Source: Brevibacillus porteri
GTDB taxonomy: Bacteria; Bacillota; Bacilli; Brevibacillales; Brevibacillaceae
NCBI RefSeq assembly: GCF_003013475.1
Contig: NZ_PXZO01000033.1
Span: 1 to 64,000, forward strand
Reading direction: 5' to 3'
Length of the DNA stretch: 64,000 nucleotides
Position numbers and translations under genes: made by a program. Numbering within the stretch: the first letter of the stretch is position 1; each line of letters opens with the position of its first letter. Of this stretch, positions 19,729 through 28,748 are shown piece by piece. The notes under the pieces were generated by a model that was not told the DNA's origin, did no database searches, and worked only from the letters and a program-made list of their open reading frames with translations.

Positions 19729-21198
19729 TTACTTACCCGTGACTACATCCAGCGCTTTTTGCAATTGCAGGTCATTTTCTGGCTTCGTCATCGTTTTACG
19801 GAGACTTTCTTCCAGCGAAGAGCGTGTCTTCGCGTCTACTTTGCCAGTTACCTCAAGTTTGTTGGAGGTTTGGAACTGCTTGATTACTTCCTCTGTCTTT
19901 TCATCAAAATAGCCATCTTCTCGTCCTGGGGACAGATTCAAGCCCTTCAGGATGAGCTGCAGGTTTTTCACGTCAGTGCCAGCCATATCGCGCTGCAATA
20001 CTTTATCTGCCGGCAACAGGGTTGCGTTGAAATAGTCTGGTTGCTTGACTGCAAAGTCTGGTGTAATGCCTTTTTTATGGACCCATTCGCCCTTCGGCGT
20101 GACCCACTTGGCAATCGTCAGCTTCAATTGGCTCTTGTCGTTCATTTCCATTGTACTCTGAACGGTTCCCTTACCAAAGGTCTTCTCGCCGACCAGCTTG
20201 TAGTTGCCGCTATCCCGCATGGCACCTGCCAGAATCTCCGAAGCACTGGCGCTTCCGCCATTAATCAGTACCGAGATTGGATAAGACTTAGCAGCTTCTG
20301 TTGTCGAGAAATATTCTTCTTTTTGCTGTCCGCCATTTCCATACTCGATTTGCACGATCTTGCCTTTATTCGGTACGAGGATTTCTCCGATTTCTTTCAC
20401 AGCCAGCAAATACCCGCCCGGATTGCCTCGAACGTCAATGACCAAACCGCCAATCCCCTTCTGCTCGAGAGCAGCCAGCTGTTCTTTGAAGTGCTTAGCT
20501 GTGTCTGTAGAGAATTGGGTAATGTTGATTACGCCTACTTTAACACCATTCTTCTCGAGGATCTGACTGTTTACCGTCTCAATCGGAATATCATCCCGCA
20601 CACACACGATGGTAAGAGGCTCTGGCACTCCGGCTCTCACTACTTTGAGAACCGCCTTTGTACCTTTAGGCCCGCGAATCTTCGTCACTGCCTGATGCAG
20701 GTCCAATCCTTCAAGAGATTCATCATTTACACTCAAAATTTGGTCGTTTGGTCGCAGCCCTGCACGCTCCGCTGGAGAGTTTTTGAATGGTGAAACAACC
20801 GTTACCCGACCATTTTGCATCGTAACTTCTGTCCCGATCCCTTGGAAAGTCGAGTGTAGGGTAGATGTGAACTCCTCAGCAGAACGAGGGTCCATGTAAT
20901 CACTGTACGGATCTTCGAGCGACCCGACCATTCCGCCAATTGCACCTTCTACTAATTGCTCATTGGTGACATTTTGGATGTAATCTTTCTTGATCGTGGA
21001 AAACGCCTCGTACAACTTCTGGAACTCTTTCGGATAATCTCCACTCCCAGAAAACAGCGCCATGCTGGATGCTGTTAAGGCCCCACCTTGACTTGAACTG
21101 GCGCTAGCCGATGTCTTCATGATCGCCATCGTAATAAAACTGCTGGCTACCATCGAGATGAGTACAAGCGCGATTACGGTACGTCCTTTCCATCTCAC
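19729..21198 (-). CDS. ctpB: S41 carboxy-terminal processing protease with PDZ and peptidoglycan-binding domains
   Basis: CtpB-type proteases are secreted, membrane-anchored serine proteases; in B. subtilis CtpB cleaves SpoIVFA during sporulation signalling. The order is signal anchor (8-27), N-terminal dimerisation region, PDZ (about 118-195), S41 catalytic core with Ser in GGSASASE (314-321) and Lys343 in KTFGKG, and a C-terminal peptidoglycan-binding domain (about 410-475, FDEKTEEVIKQFQ). The start is GTG, with AAAGGATGGTGA seven bases upstream. Length is 489. Neighbours minJ, envC-like and ftsEX fit the B. subtilis order. Confidence 0.93.
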   Translation of the reverse strand: MRWKGRTVIALVLISMVASSFITMAIMKTSASASSSQGGALTASSMALFSGSGDYPKEFQKLYEAFSTIKKDYIQNVTNEQLVEGAIGGMVGSLEDPYSDYMDPRSAEEFTSTLHSTFQGIGTEVTMQNGRVTVVSPFKNSPAERAGLRPNDQILSVNDESLEGLDLHQAVTKIRGPKGTKAVLKVVRAGVPEPLTIVCVRDDIPIETVNSQILEKNGVKVGVINITQFSTDTAKHFKEQLAALEQKGIGGLVIDVRGNPGGYLLAVKEIGEILVPNKGKIVQIEYGNGGQQKEEYFSTTEAAKSYPISVLINGGSASASEILAGAMRDSGNYKLVGEKTFGKGTVQSTMEMNDKSQLKLTIAKWVTPKGEWVHKKGITPDFAVKQPDYFNATLLPADKVLQRDMAGTDVKNLQLILKGLNLSPGREDGYFDEKTEEVIKQFQTSNKLEVTGKVDAKTRSSLEESLRKTMTKPENDLQLQKALDVVTGK

Positions 21199-21290
21199 TG
21201 TTACGTCACCATCCTTTGTGCTACCGGAAAAAGATATGCTGCTAGTTTATGCATGTTCCGTTAACAATATTTGTCTGGTCGCACGAGGGT

Positions 21291-22493
21291 CTACTTCAAG
21301 TATGGCATCGGGTTGACCTCAACATCGTTTTTATAGACGGTAAAATGCACGTGATTCCCAGTTGAGCGACCGGTAGAGCCTACCTCCGCTATCTTTTGGC
21401 CCCTCGATACGGACTGGCCAGCAGACACCTTGATACCGCCCTCGCGAATATGACCGTACAGAGTGGTAAATTCTGCGTTATGCTTGATCATTACAGTATT
21501 CCCGTAGCCGTTGGAATATCCGGCATAGATCACTATTCCGTCAGCCGCAGCCATGATTGTGGTTCCTTTTCGTGCTGCCATATCTACACCATTATGCCCA
21601 GCAGATCTACCCGTAAACGGGTCCTTTCGTACACCGAAACCAGAAGTGAAGCGAAATTGACCACTCGCTACTGGTAAAGCAAACTTTCCGCCCTTGTAGG
21701 CTGTACTGGAGGAACTCATTGCTCGTACCCGCTCGGCGTATTTAGCTGATTCCATTTTAGTGATCGACAAAAGCTCCTGTCCATACTGAACAAAATCTTC
21801 TTGAAGGGCAGATTCTTTCTTTTCCAATTCAGCCTTGACCACCATACTTTGCTTGTACTGCTTGTCCAATTCGACTTTTAGATCCTCAGCCTCATCAAAC
21901 ATCCCGGCGTACACAGTCAGTTGATGATCAATTTCTTTCTTTTTGGTCTCGATCGTTTCCTTATCGCGAATGTTATCCTCTAAAATACGCGTGTCCTGTT
22001 CTAAAATAAGCTGCAGGGCCTGCATGCGCGTCAAAAAGTCCCCAAAGTCAGAGGAACCGAGAAGTACATCCAAATAAGAGATCGTACCGCGTTCATACAT
22101 GGAAGTCACACGCGTTCTGAGCAAGGCATCCCTTTTGGCTACGCGGTCTTTTGCTTCATCCAACTGATCCTGAGCGTTTGCTGCTTTTTCCTTGGTATCA
22201 TCCATTTGCTGCTCAAGCTTGTCCAGCTTTTTCTGTGTATCGTTGCGACGCAAATCAATTTGCATCAATTGCGTCTCCAAGCCTTTTTTCTCTTTTTGCA
22301 CGACATTGATCTGTTCTTCGGTCTTCTTCATTTGCTGCTGCTGGCTTTTCTTCTTCTTTTGGATTTCTTTTAGCTCTCGATTAATCTTGTCCAAAGAGGC
22401 CTTACTAGGCGCTGCCAAGCTCACATTTGTCGGGAGCACAGTACCGACCACAAGCCCAGTGATTACGAGTGCTAGCAGGATTCTCTTTCTCAT
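21291..22493 (-). CDS. EnvC-type murein hydrolase / activator (coiled coil plus M23 domain)
   Basis: A signal peptide (1-27) is followed by a long coiled coil rich in K, E and Q (about 28-250) and a LytM/M23 domain from about 275. The domain shows GHNGVDMAARKGT, ADGIVIYAGYSNGYGNTVMI, YGHI and HVHF, so the zinc ligands are present and it may be an active endopeptidase. Coiled-coil/M23 proteins next to ftsEX are activated by FtsEX (EnvC in E. coli; PcsB and CwlO by analogy). It lies 27 bases after ftsX in the same direction, so a functional unit with FtsEX is likely. Confidence 0.88.
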   Translation of the reverse strand: MRKRILLALVITGLVVGTVLPTNVSLAAPSKASLDKINRELKEIQKKKKSQQQQMKKTEEQINVVQKEKKGLETQLMQIDLRRNDTQKKLDKLEQQMDDTKEKAANAQDQLDEAKDRVAKRDALLRTRVTSMYERGTISYLDVLLGSSDFGDFLTRMQALQLILEQDTRILEDNIRDKETIETKKKEIDHQLTVYAGMFDEAEDLKVELDKQYKQSMVVKAELEKKESALQEDFVQYGQELLSITKMESAKYAERVRAMSSSSTAYKGGKFALPVASGQFRFTSGFGVRKDPFTGRSAGHNGVDMAARKGTTIMAAADGIVIYAGYSNGYGNTVMIKHNAEFTTLYGHIREGGIKVSAGQSVSRGQKIAEVGSTGRSTGNHVHFTVYKNDVEVNPMPYLK

Positions 22494-22520
22494 GTTACTC
22501 CTCCCACGCTCTTCAAATTA

Positions 22521-23417
22521 TTAAACTCGCAAGAAGCGACGTACGGACACCAAACTTCCCCAAATCCCGATGAATGCACCAATCGCTAGCAAAGCCAGCG
22601 CCACTTGATACACGAGCGGGAATAGCGGCAACAGTTTAAACAGTTGGGAAGCTTCAAAGCTGGAGTGAATGGCATCCAGAAGATAGTAATATCCAACCGT
22701 TAACATAATGGTAGGAATCAATGCCCCTGCCACACCCATCAACAGCCCTTCCACAAAGAATGGCCAACGGATAAACCAGTTCGTGGCCCCAACCAACTTC
22801 ATGATTTCAATCTCTCTGCGACGTGCCACAATCGTCAGCTTAATCGTGTTGGCAATCAAGAACATCGCTGTAAAGCCAAGTCCAATAATAAAGGCAATCC
22901 CGACATTACGAACTGCTCCTGTCAAGGAAAACAGCTTATCCACAGTGCCTTCCCCATAGGTTAGGCTTTTGACATACTGGAGATTTTTAATTTGAGCGGC
23001 AACAGCAGCAGTGTCTTGCGGTTGCTTCGTTTTTACGGTAAACGCATCCGGCAGTGGATTGCTCTCCTCCAAGCCTTCAAATAAGTATGCTTTTTCACCA
23101 AGGCTCTCTTTAAACTGCTTCAGACCCTCGTCTTTCGGTATAAATGAAACGGATTCCACTTGCGGAAGTTTCTTGATGTTGTTCTCAACCTGCGTGATGT
23201 TTTCTTTTGTCGCCAGCAAGTCTATGAAAACGCGAATTTCCACTTGTTTTTCGACGGATTGTGCAAAGTAATTGACGTTCATCGCCAACACGAGAAAAAC
23301 TCCCAAAATAAACAGGGTAATGGTCACGGCACTAATAGAAGCGAACGACATCCAGCCGTTCCGCCCGAGGTTCTTGACCCCTTCACGGACATGGCGCCCC
23401 AGCGTCCTAATCTTCAT
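22521..23417 (-). CDS. ftsX: cell division ABC transporter permease FtsX
   Basis: FtsX is the membrane half of FtsEX, which passes an ATP-dependent signal to an external murein hydrolase. The start MKIRTLGRHVREG overlaps ftsE by 11 bases and gives 298 residues. There is one helix near 25-50 (ISAVTITLFILGVFLVLAM), an extracellular loop of about 120 residues, and three C-terminal helices. The FtsX core motif RRREIEIMKLVGATNWFIRWP follows the second helix. The EnvC-like gene comes next. Confidence 0.95.
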   Translation of the reverse strand: MKIRTLGRHVREGVKNLGRNGWMSFASISAVTITLFILGVFLVLAMNVNYFAQSVEKQVEIRVFIDLLATKENITQVENNIKKLPQVESVSFIPKDEGLKQFKESLGEKAYLFEGLEESNPLPDAFTVKTKQPQDTAAVAAQIKNLQYVKSLTYGEGTVDKLFSLTGAVRNVGIAFIIGLGFTAMFLIANTIKLTIVARRREIEIMKLVGATNWFIRWPFFVEGLLMGVAGALIPTIMLTVGYYYLLDAIHSSFEASQLFKLLPLFPLVYQVALALLAIGAFIGIWGSLVSVRRFLRV

Positions 23418-24093
23418 AACCGTATTCCCCTCTCTGCTCATCACGGGCAATTTGGCCTGCTTCGATCGCAATCACCCGTTTTCTCATGGTGTTTACAATT
23501 TCTCTATTATGGGTAGCCATGACGACTGTCGTGCCACGCTGATTGATTTCTTCAAACAGCTTCATGATTTCCCATGAGGTCTCTGGGTCCAAGTTCCCCG
23601 TTGGTTCGTCCGCGATAATAATTCCCGGACTATTCACCAGTGCACGCGCTAAAGCAACACGCTGCTGCTCACCACCGGACAACTCGCTCGGCAGCATTTT
23701 TGCTTTATGCTTGAGCTTTACCAGTCCCAAAACATCCATCACGCGCGGCTTGATTTGTTTCGGATTACTCTCGATTACTTCCATCGCAAATGCGACGTTT
23801 TCGAAAACAGTCAATGTCGGCAGCAGCTTGAAGTCTTGGAACACAACACCGATACTGCGGCGGACTAATGGAATTTGACGCTCTTTGATTCTGCTGACAT
23901 TGAAGCCACCCAAAAAGATTTGTCCTTTCGTCGGCTTCTCTTCACGGTACATTAATTTGATAAACGTAGATTTACCCGCTCCACTGGGGCCTACTACGTA
24001 CACAAATTCACCCTTTTCGATTCGAATGTTGATACCTTTCAAAGCATTCGTACCATTCGGGTATGTTTTCCACACATCGAACATTTCGATCAA
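23407..24093 (-). CDS. ftsE: cell division ATP-binding protein FtsE
   Basis: This is the ABC ATPase partner of FtsX. Walker A is GPSGAGKS at 35-42, the signature is LSGGEQQR, and Walker B is GIIIADEP. I start at TTG 24093, giving MIEMFDVWKTYPNG as in other FtsE proteins and 228 residues. AGGA lies ten bases before it; the GTG at 24102 has its ribosome site too close. The stop overlaps ftsX by 11 bases. Confidence 0.95.
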   Translation of the reverse strand: MIEMFDVWKTYPNGTNALKGINIRIEKGEFVYVVGPSGAGKSTFIKLMYREEKPTKGQIFLGGFNVSRIKERQIPLVRRSIGVVFQDFKLLPTLTVFENVAFAMEVIESNPKQIKPRVMDVLGLVKLKHKAKMLPSELSGGEQQRVALARALVNSPGIIIADEPTGNLDPETSWEIMKLFEEINQRGTTVVMATHNREIVNTMRKRVIAIEAGQIARDEQRGEYGYED

Positions 24094-24220
24094 GCAAATC
24101 ACATCCTACTTCGTCAGATCCTTCTTTATGTATCTTGATCCTGATTTTTTGTTAACGGTAAAATCGACAAAACCCCTCTACCCACCGCTGACATACCTTG
24201 TTGAAAAACAGCGGGATTTC

Positions 24221-24257
24221 CCATCCTATCCATTATACCACCACGATTCAAGGATGG
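24221..24257 (-). promoter_or_regulatory. candidate ftsEX promoter within an inverted repeat
   Basis: The minus strand reads TATAAT at plus 24232-24237, about 140 bases before ftsE. It lies inside an inverted repeat, CCATCCT (24221-24227) and AGGATGG (24251-24257). The -35 is weak. The rest of the 320-base gap to the alcohol dehydrogenase shows nothing else clear, apart from a TACAAT (24373-24378) that may be the -10 of that gene. Confidence 0.35.
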
Positions 24258-24422
24258 TATCCACTAAATCTCTCATTTCTTGTCGAAACAGCTTCGAATG
24301 TTAACAACTGTCACGAATTAGGGAGAAAATAAGATTGCACATTCCCGCCTAGCTTCATGGAAAACAGTTGGCTACAATGAGTGTGACAAGCAAGTCATCA
24401 TGTAAAAGGAGCTGGTTATACC

Positions 24423-25580
24423 GTGGAAAATTTTGTTTACCATAACCCGACACAGCTAATTTTTGGACGGGGTCAATTGGCCCAGCTCGAGGAAAAAGCA
24501 AGACAGCTAGGTCCCACTGTTCTTTTGGTATATGGTGGTGGCAGTATAAAGCGAACCGGTCTCTACGACAAAGTGATTTCTCTCCTCCAGTCTGCGGGCT
24601 GCCGCGTGCATGAGTTGGCAGGAGTGGAGCCAAATCCACGTCTGAGTACCGTGAACAAAGGAATTGAGCTATGCCGCCAAGAAGGCGTTAATTGGATACT
24701 CGCTGTTGGTGGAGGCAGTGTAATCGACGCGGCCAAAGCAGTCGCGATTGGTGTGCCTTACGAGGGAGATGTATGGGATTTTTATACGCGTAAAGCGGTC
24801 GCACAAAAGGCTCTGCCCCTCGGTACCGTACTGACACTTGCTGCTACTGGTTCTGAAATGAACCGGGGAAGTGTCGTCACCAACTGGGAGACACAAGAAA
24901 AGCATGGAGCTGGCACGACGTTTCCGGCGTTTTCGATTCTGGACCCTGCGCATACGTTTAGCGTACCTCGCGACCAAACAATCTACGGAATCAGCGACAT
25001 TTTGTCCCATGTATTCGAGCAGTATTTCACGCATACAACCGAAATTCCATTGCAAACACGTTTTGCTGAGTCGATCATGAAGACCGTCATCGAAAATGCA
25101 GAGCGCGCCCTCACGAATCCGGAAGACTACGATGCTCGCGCCAACATCCTGTACTGCGGAACAATGGCATTGAACGGCACTCTACCGGTTGGCGTCACAA
25201 CAGACTGGGCAACTCACTCTATTGAGCATGCTGTCAGTGCTGTTTACGACATCCCGCACGGTGGAGGTCTGGCGATCATCTTCCCGAAATGGATGCGCTA
25301 TGTGTACCGTGATAACGTCGCTCGCTTCGTGCGCTTCGCAACAGAGGTATGGAATGTCGATCCTTCCGGCAAGACAGATGATGAGATCGCCCTGGAAGGA
25401 ATTACTGCTACAGAAGCTTTCTTTGCCCGTATCGGTGCCCCGACCCGCTTGGCTGATTACGACATCACTGACGAGCACTTGCAACTGATGGCCGAAAAAG
25501 CCACTCCGTTTGGGCCGATCGGTACTTTTAAACAGCTTACAAGCAAAGATGTTCTACTGATTTTACAAAAAAGTTTGTAA
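24423..25580 (+). CDS. iron-containing alcohol dehydrogenase (YugJ/BdhA type)
   Basis: The 385-residue protein is a group III metal-dependent alcohol dehydrogenase, probably NAD(P)H-linked butanol or aldehyde reductase. The nucleotide site is [15 protein letters not shown], and the metal-ligand region includes [20 protein letters not shown] with conserved histidines. The start is GTG with AAAGGAGCT nine bases upstream. It stands alone, divergent from ftsE. The physiological substrate cannot be read from sequence. Confidence 0.9.
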   Translation: MENFVYHNPTQLIFGRGQLAQLEEKARQLGPTVLLVYGGGSIKRTGLYDKVISLLQSAGCRVHELAGVEPNPRLSTVNKGIELCRQEGVNWILAVGGGSVIDAAKAVAIGVPYEGDVWDFYTRKAVAQKALPLGTVLTLAATGSEMNRGSVVTNWETQEKHGAGTTFPAFSILDPAHTFSVPRDQTIYGISDILSHVFEQYFTHTTEIPLQTRFAESIMKTVIENAERALTNPEDYDARANILYCGTMALNGTLPVGVTTDWATHSIEHAVSAVYDIPHGGGLAIIFPKWMRYVYRDNVARFVRFATEVWNVDPSGKTDDEIALEGITATEAFFARIGAPTRLADYDITDEHLQLMAEKATPFGPIGTFKQLTSKDVLLILQKSL

Positions 25581-25682
25581 GGAAGATTTTCTCAATTCTT
25601 GTAGTCTCCAAGGATCGTTTAACAAAGAAGAATAACCAGAGTGAATATCCCCTTAGATAATTTATAAAGAAACATTAAGTAT

Positions 25683-25742
25683 ACACCTTTCTTAGATGGC
25701 ATGGTTGCACGACACTTCCATGACTCAATTTAAGAAAGGTGT
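25683..25742. repeat. 12-bp inverted repeat with 36-base loop
   Basis: ACACCTTTCTTA at 25683-25694 is the perfect reverse complement of TAAGAAAGGTGT at 25731-25742, with an inner CATGG/CCATG pair and TTTT following. It may be the alcohol dehydrogenase terminator, about 100 bases after its stop. The rest of the 440-base gap is AT-rich and shows only the promoter listed next. Confidence 0.6.
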
Positions 25743-25930
25743 TTTACTTCCTATCCATGGACTAGTCTCAAATGCCGAATCAATAAGGTATCAAGAAATC
25801 CCGCTTCAATGGGCCCTATATTGTAATCCGTCTCCTTGCTCATAGATTTGGATATTCGATCCAACAAACAAAAAACATTACCTATGAAACCACAAAAATG
25901 TACATAATAAAAATGGTTAATTTTACCAAA

Positions 25931-25957
25931 TTGCACTTTACATGAAATTGATATAAT
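25931..25957 (+). promoter_or_regulatory. candidate promoter of the small secreted protein
   Basis: TATAAT at 25952-25957 is preceded by TTGCAC at 25931-25936. The 15-base spacing is short. It lies about 60 bases before the start codon. Confidence 0.5.
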
Positions 25958-26019
25958 GCTAATATTTGGATATTCCTGTTTTAAATGGAAAATTTTTAAT
26001 TTTCGGAGGTATAAGTTTT

Positions 26020-26352
26020 ATGAAAATCAGTCAGCTTATATTCACAGCTACACTCGCTGTACCGCTTCTCTTCGGAGTTCAAGTAGCGAATGCTTCTGAA
26101 AACGCGACTTATTTTGCTCAAGCTGCCGCTGACCCTGTTTCAGTATCTCTTAAAGTTGGCGGAACTTATCAACTTCCAAAAGGTTATACTTATTCTGTGT
26201 TTCCAGGTGACCCAGATCAAATGGAAGCAACTGTATCAGTAGATAAAAACTCTGTTTTGAAAGCAAACGCAACAGGCAAAAACTTAGTTATTCAATTAAA
26301 GAACGGAAATCCAACTGGAAACTCTTGGAGTGTATCAGTTACAAAAAAATAA
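26020..26352 (+). CDS. small secreted protein of unknown family
   Basis: The start at 26020 has CGGAGG about ten bases upstream and gives 110 residues. Residues 1-24 form a clear signal peptide (MKISQLIFTATLAVPLLFG, cleavage near VANAS). The mature part of about 85 residues is rich in V, S, N and K and looks all-beta (VSVSLKVGGTYQLP, SVDKNSVLKANATGKN, SWSVSVTKK), like small Ig/Big-type domains. It has its own promoter and terminator. Codon use is more AT-rich than its neighbours. I do not recognise the family. Confidence 0.75.
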   Translation: MKISQLIFTATLAVPLLFGVQVANASENATYFAQAAADPVSVSLKVGGTYQLPKGYTYSVFPGDPDQMEATVSVDKNSVLKANATGKNLVIQLKNGNPTGNSWSVSVTKK

Positions 26353-26388
26353 TAGTGCTTTTACAAAATCAGTATATTAAATAAAAAT

Positions 26389-26441
26389 ATGACCCGTATG
26401 ATGGACACTTTAGTATAGTGCTTCTCATATGGGTCATTTTT
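26389..26441 (+). terminator. intrinsic terminator of the small secreted protein
   Basis: ATGACCCGTATGA at 26389-26401 pairs with TCATATGGGTCAT at 26424-26436 with one mismatch, followed by TTTTTGTTTT. Confidence 0.85.
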
Positions 26442-26539
26442 GTTTTACTATTGATTGTCTTATCAATACAATTTAACTTTTCTCTGTTCATTAGGAGTGG
26501 TAGTAGTTCCACTAGTTAAGCTCTCTACTTCTCACTTTT

Positions 26540-27637
26540 TTACTGTCCTAATGATCTTTTCCTAATTGTATGCGCGCATAACAGCACCAACGGTACACCG
26601 AAGCTATAAGTAAAATCATAGAATGGCCAGTACTTCGAAATGATGTCGCCAAAGACGACGATATTGGGTGAGAAAATCGTGGACATCACCATGAGCAAAA
26701 TGATGTACGGAAAGATTAGAACCTTGAAGTTGTCGATTCGAAAGACGTGACGGATTCCCAAATGAAAAAACAGGCAATACAGCGTAATTTTGACGCTCAC
26801 TGCGATAAACCAGATCACCGCGATAATCGCTTCTAGCCGCTGAATGAAATCCCCGAGCTTCAACTGTTTGATGAGAACATAGGTCGGATAAAAATGCCGC
26901 GCAGTCTGATCTGCCCCCAAAACAAGGATGCACATCAGCATGATGATGAACAGCACAATTCCCCCAAGCAATGTCCCCAAGAAAAATGATCTCATCCGTT
27001 TTTGGATGGGCGAGACGAACGGAAGAACCGCCATAAAAATGACCAGCTCTGAATAAGGAAAGGCAATTGCAGCCGTAGATCCCTGCAAAATAGGCTTCCA
27101 CCCATTTTCAAAAACAGGTGAAATTCTCGATATTTCCGCCTGTGGCAGCAGAGTAATCATGAGTAAAACAAAAAAGAAAAAGAACCAGACAAAATAGATT
27201 TCTGCCGATTCTGCGACTGTTTGCAGTCCCAAACTCACACCAAACATAATCACAATGACAAACAACAGCTGTATCGCGAATCTTGGAGTCGAGACTAATA
27301 GATGCGTGCCAACAAAGTCGCCAATTTCCATCACATGCGCCCCTGCTGAAAACAGCGTATAGCTAATAAACGAGAGTGTAATGATCGTTCCTAATACTCT
27401 CCCAACGGTTTGATCAACGAAGGTGAAAAAGTTTTGACTCCGACAAAGCTTCCCCACCGCTATGAGTAAGACAATATTGAGCAGTCCCACCACAAGCCCG
27501 ATTAAGACAGATATCCACGCATCGTGTTTAGCGAGTGCAGCCGTCATGCCAGGTAGGACGAGAACGGAGTCCCCAATGGTAACAAGGGTGACGAGCATCA
27601 ATAGTTGACGAGGACTGATCTTGTAGCTCTCTTGCAT
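26540..27637 (-). CDS. GerAB-type spore germination permease
   Basis: The 365-residue protein has about ten membrane helices and belongs to the endospore amino-acid permease family (GerAB/YndE), the B subunit of germinant receptors. Phrases such as ISPRQLLMLVTLVTIGDSVLVLPG and TAAIAFPYSELVIFMAVLPF are characteristic. Receptors normally have A and C subunits encoded next to B. Here neither gerAA nor gerAC lies beside it, so it is an orphan B subunit or pairs with subunits encoded elsewhere. Its presence is one of the signs that the host makes endospores. Confidence 0.88.
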   Translation of the reverse strand: MQESYKISPRQLLMLVTLVTIGDSVLVLPGMTAALAKHDAWISVLIGLVVGLLNIVLLIAVGKLCRSQNFFTFVDQTVGRVLGTIITLSFISYTLFSAGAHVMEIGDFVGTHLLVSTPRFAIQLLFVIVIMFGVSLGLQTVAESAEIYFVWFFFFFVLLMITLLPQAEISRISPVFENGWKPILQGSTAAIAFPYSELVIFMAVLPFVSPIQKRMRSFFLGTLLGGIVLFIIMLMCILVLGADQTARHFYPTYVLIKQLKLGDFIQRLEAIIAVIWFIAVSVKITLYCLFFHLGIRHVFRIDNFKVLIFPYIILLMVMSTIFSPNIVVFGDIISKYWPFYDFTYSFGVPLVLLCAHTIRKRSLGQ

Positions 27638-27776
27638 GATTGCTCCCTGCTCTCTTTAGGCCTTCGATTCCTTTGTACAATTATTTCCTCCATGAATCGG
27701 CGCTAAACACATAGGCATTTCATGCTATGATAAAGAAATATATGTAAATTTCGAAATGGACTGGAGGACTGCAACT

Positions 27777-28688
27777 ATGTACAGAGTAAAAAAGCAGGAC
27801 GTGATTTATGCCATGTCTCCTGAGAATCAGCCAGTCTTGAAGGTAGAAGCAGGCAGTATCGTAACGGTTGAAACCTGCGATTGCTTCGAGGACCAAATCC
27901 AATCAGCTGACACCGTGTTTCAAGAGCTTGATTGGAATCGGATCAACCCCGCTTCCGGACCTATTTATATAGAAGGAACAGAACCAGGCGATATTTTGGT
28001 TGTTAATATTCAGAAAATTGAGATTAAAAATCAAGGTGTAATGGTTACTGGACCAGAACTGGGTGTAATGGGATTCGACCTGCAAGAAAATGTAATCAAA
28101 ATGATTCCGATACAAGATGGACAAGCTGTATTGTCAGACAAGCTTCAGGTTCCAATCAATCCCATGATTGGCGTAATTGGAACAGCTCCTGCCAAAGAAG
28201 CCATTTCATGCGGTACGCCAGGCGATCACGGCGGCAACATGGACTGCAAGCAAATGCGCGAAGGTACTACATTGCTTTTACCCGTAAATGTTCCCGGCGC
28301 ATTATTTGCCCTGGGTGACCTTCATGCTGCAATGGCTGACGGTGAAGTAGCTGTATGTGGCGTGGAAATTGCTGGGGAAGTAACCGTAAAGCTCGATGTG
28401 ATAAAAGGAAAACAGTGGCCGCTACCGATGGCAGTCAACCAAGAGCACCTGATCACGATTGCATCGGAAAAAGAGCTGGACAAGGCAGCGGATCGAGCGG
28501 TAATCAACATGGTACAATTTCTACACGAAGAGCTGGGAGTAGAAAAAGCCGAAGCCACCTTCTTGCTCTCCGCTGCGGGAGATTTGCGTATCTGTCAGGT
28601 CGTCGATCCTTTAAAGACAGCCCGCATGGAGCTGCCTCTTGCGTACGCAACTGCATTAGGCTTTGATTCGAAAATAGTCGGTAGATAA
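27777..28688 (+). CDS. acetamidase/formamidase family protein
   Basis: The family hydrolyses short amides such as formamide or acetamide to ammonia and the acid. The start MYRVKKQDVIYAMSPENQP is preceded by CTGGAGG at nine bases and gives 303 residues. Conserved segments are GPIYIEGTEPGDILVVNI, HGGNMDCKQMREGTTLLLPV (metal site) and ALGDLHAAMADGEVAVCGVE. It is a single gene with a terminator after it. Substrate and regulation are not evident. Confidence 0.9.
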   Translation: MYRVKKQDVIYAMSPENQPVLKVEAGSIVTVETCDCFEDQIQSADTVFQELDWNRINPASGPIYIEGTEPGDILVVNIQKIEIKNQGVMVTGPELGVMGFDLQENVIKMIPIQDGQAVLSDKLQVPINPMIGVIGTAPAKEAISCGTPGDHGGNMDCKQMREGTTLLLPVNVPGALFALGDLHAAMADGEVAVCGVEIAGEVTVKLDVIKGKQWPLPMAVNQEHLITIASEKELDKAADRAVINMVQFLHEELGVEKAEATFLLSAAGDLRICQVVDPLKTARMELPLAYATALGFDSKIVGR

Positions 28689-28701
28689 GGATAGAACGCA
28701 A

Positions 28702-28727
28702 AAAAACCCCAAAGCTCTGGGGTTTTT
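28702..28727. terminator. bidirectional terminator between acetamidase and argH
   Basis: AAAACCCCA at 28703-28711 pairs with TGGGGTTTT at 28718-28726. Runs of A and T flank both sides. It serves the convergent acetamidase and argGH units. Confidence 0.85.
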
Positions 28728-28748
28728 GCTTTACCTACAAGTACGTTT

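Noticed and set aside
19660-20793. 377-codon plus-strand frame opposite ctpB
   Set aside because: It is antisense to a complete, well-recognised protease gene and has unnatural composition.
25751-25936. 61-codon minus-strand frame in the gap after the alcohol dehydrogenase
   Set aside because: It has no ribosome site, no recognisable family and an AT-rich context with the next gene's promoter inside it; probably chance.
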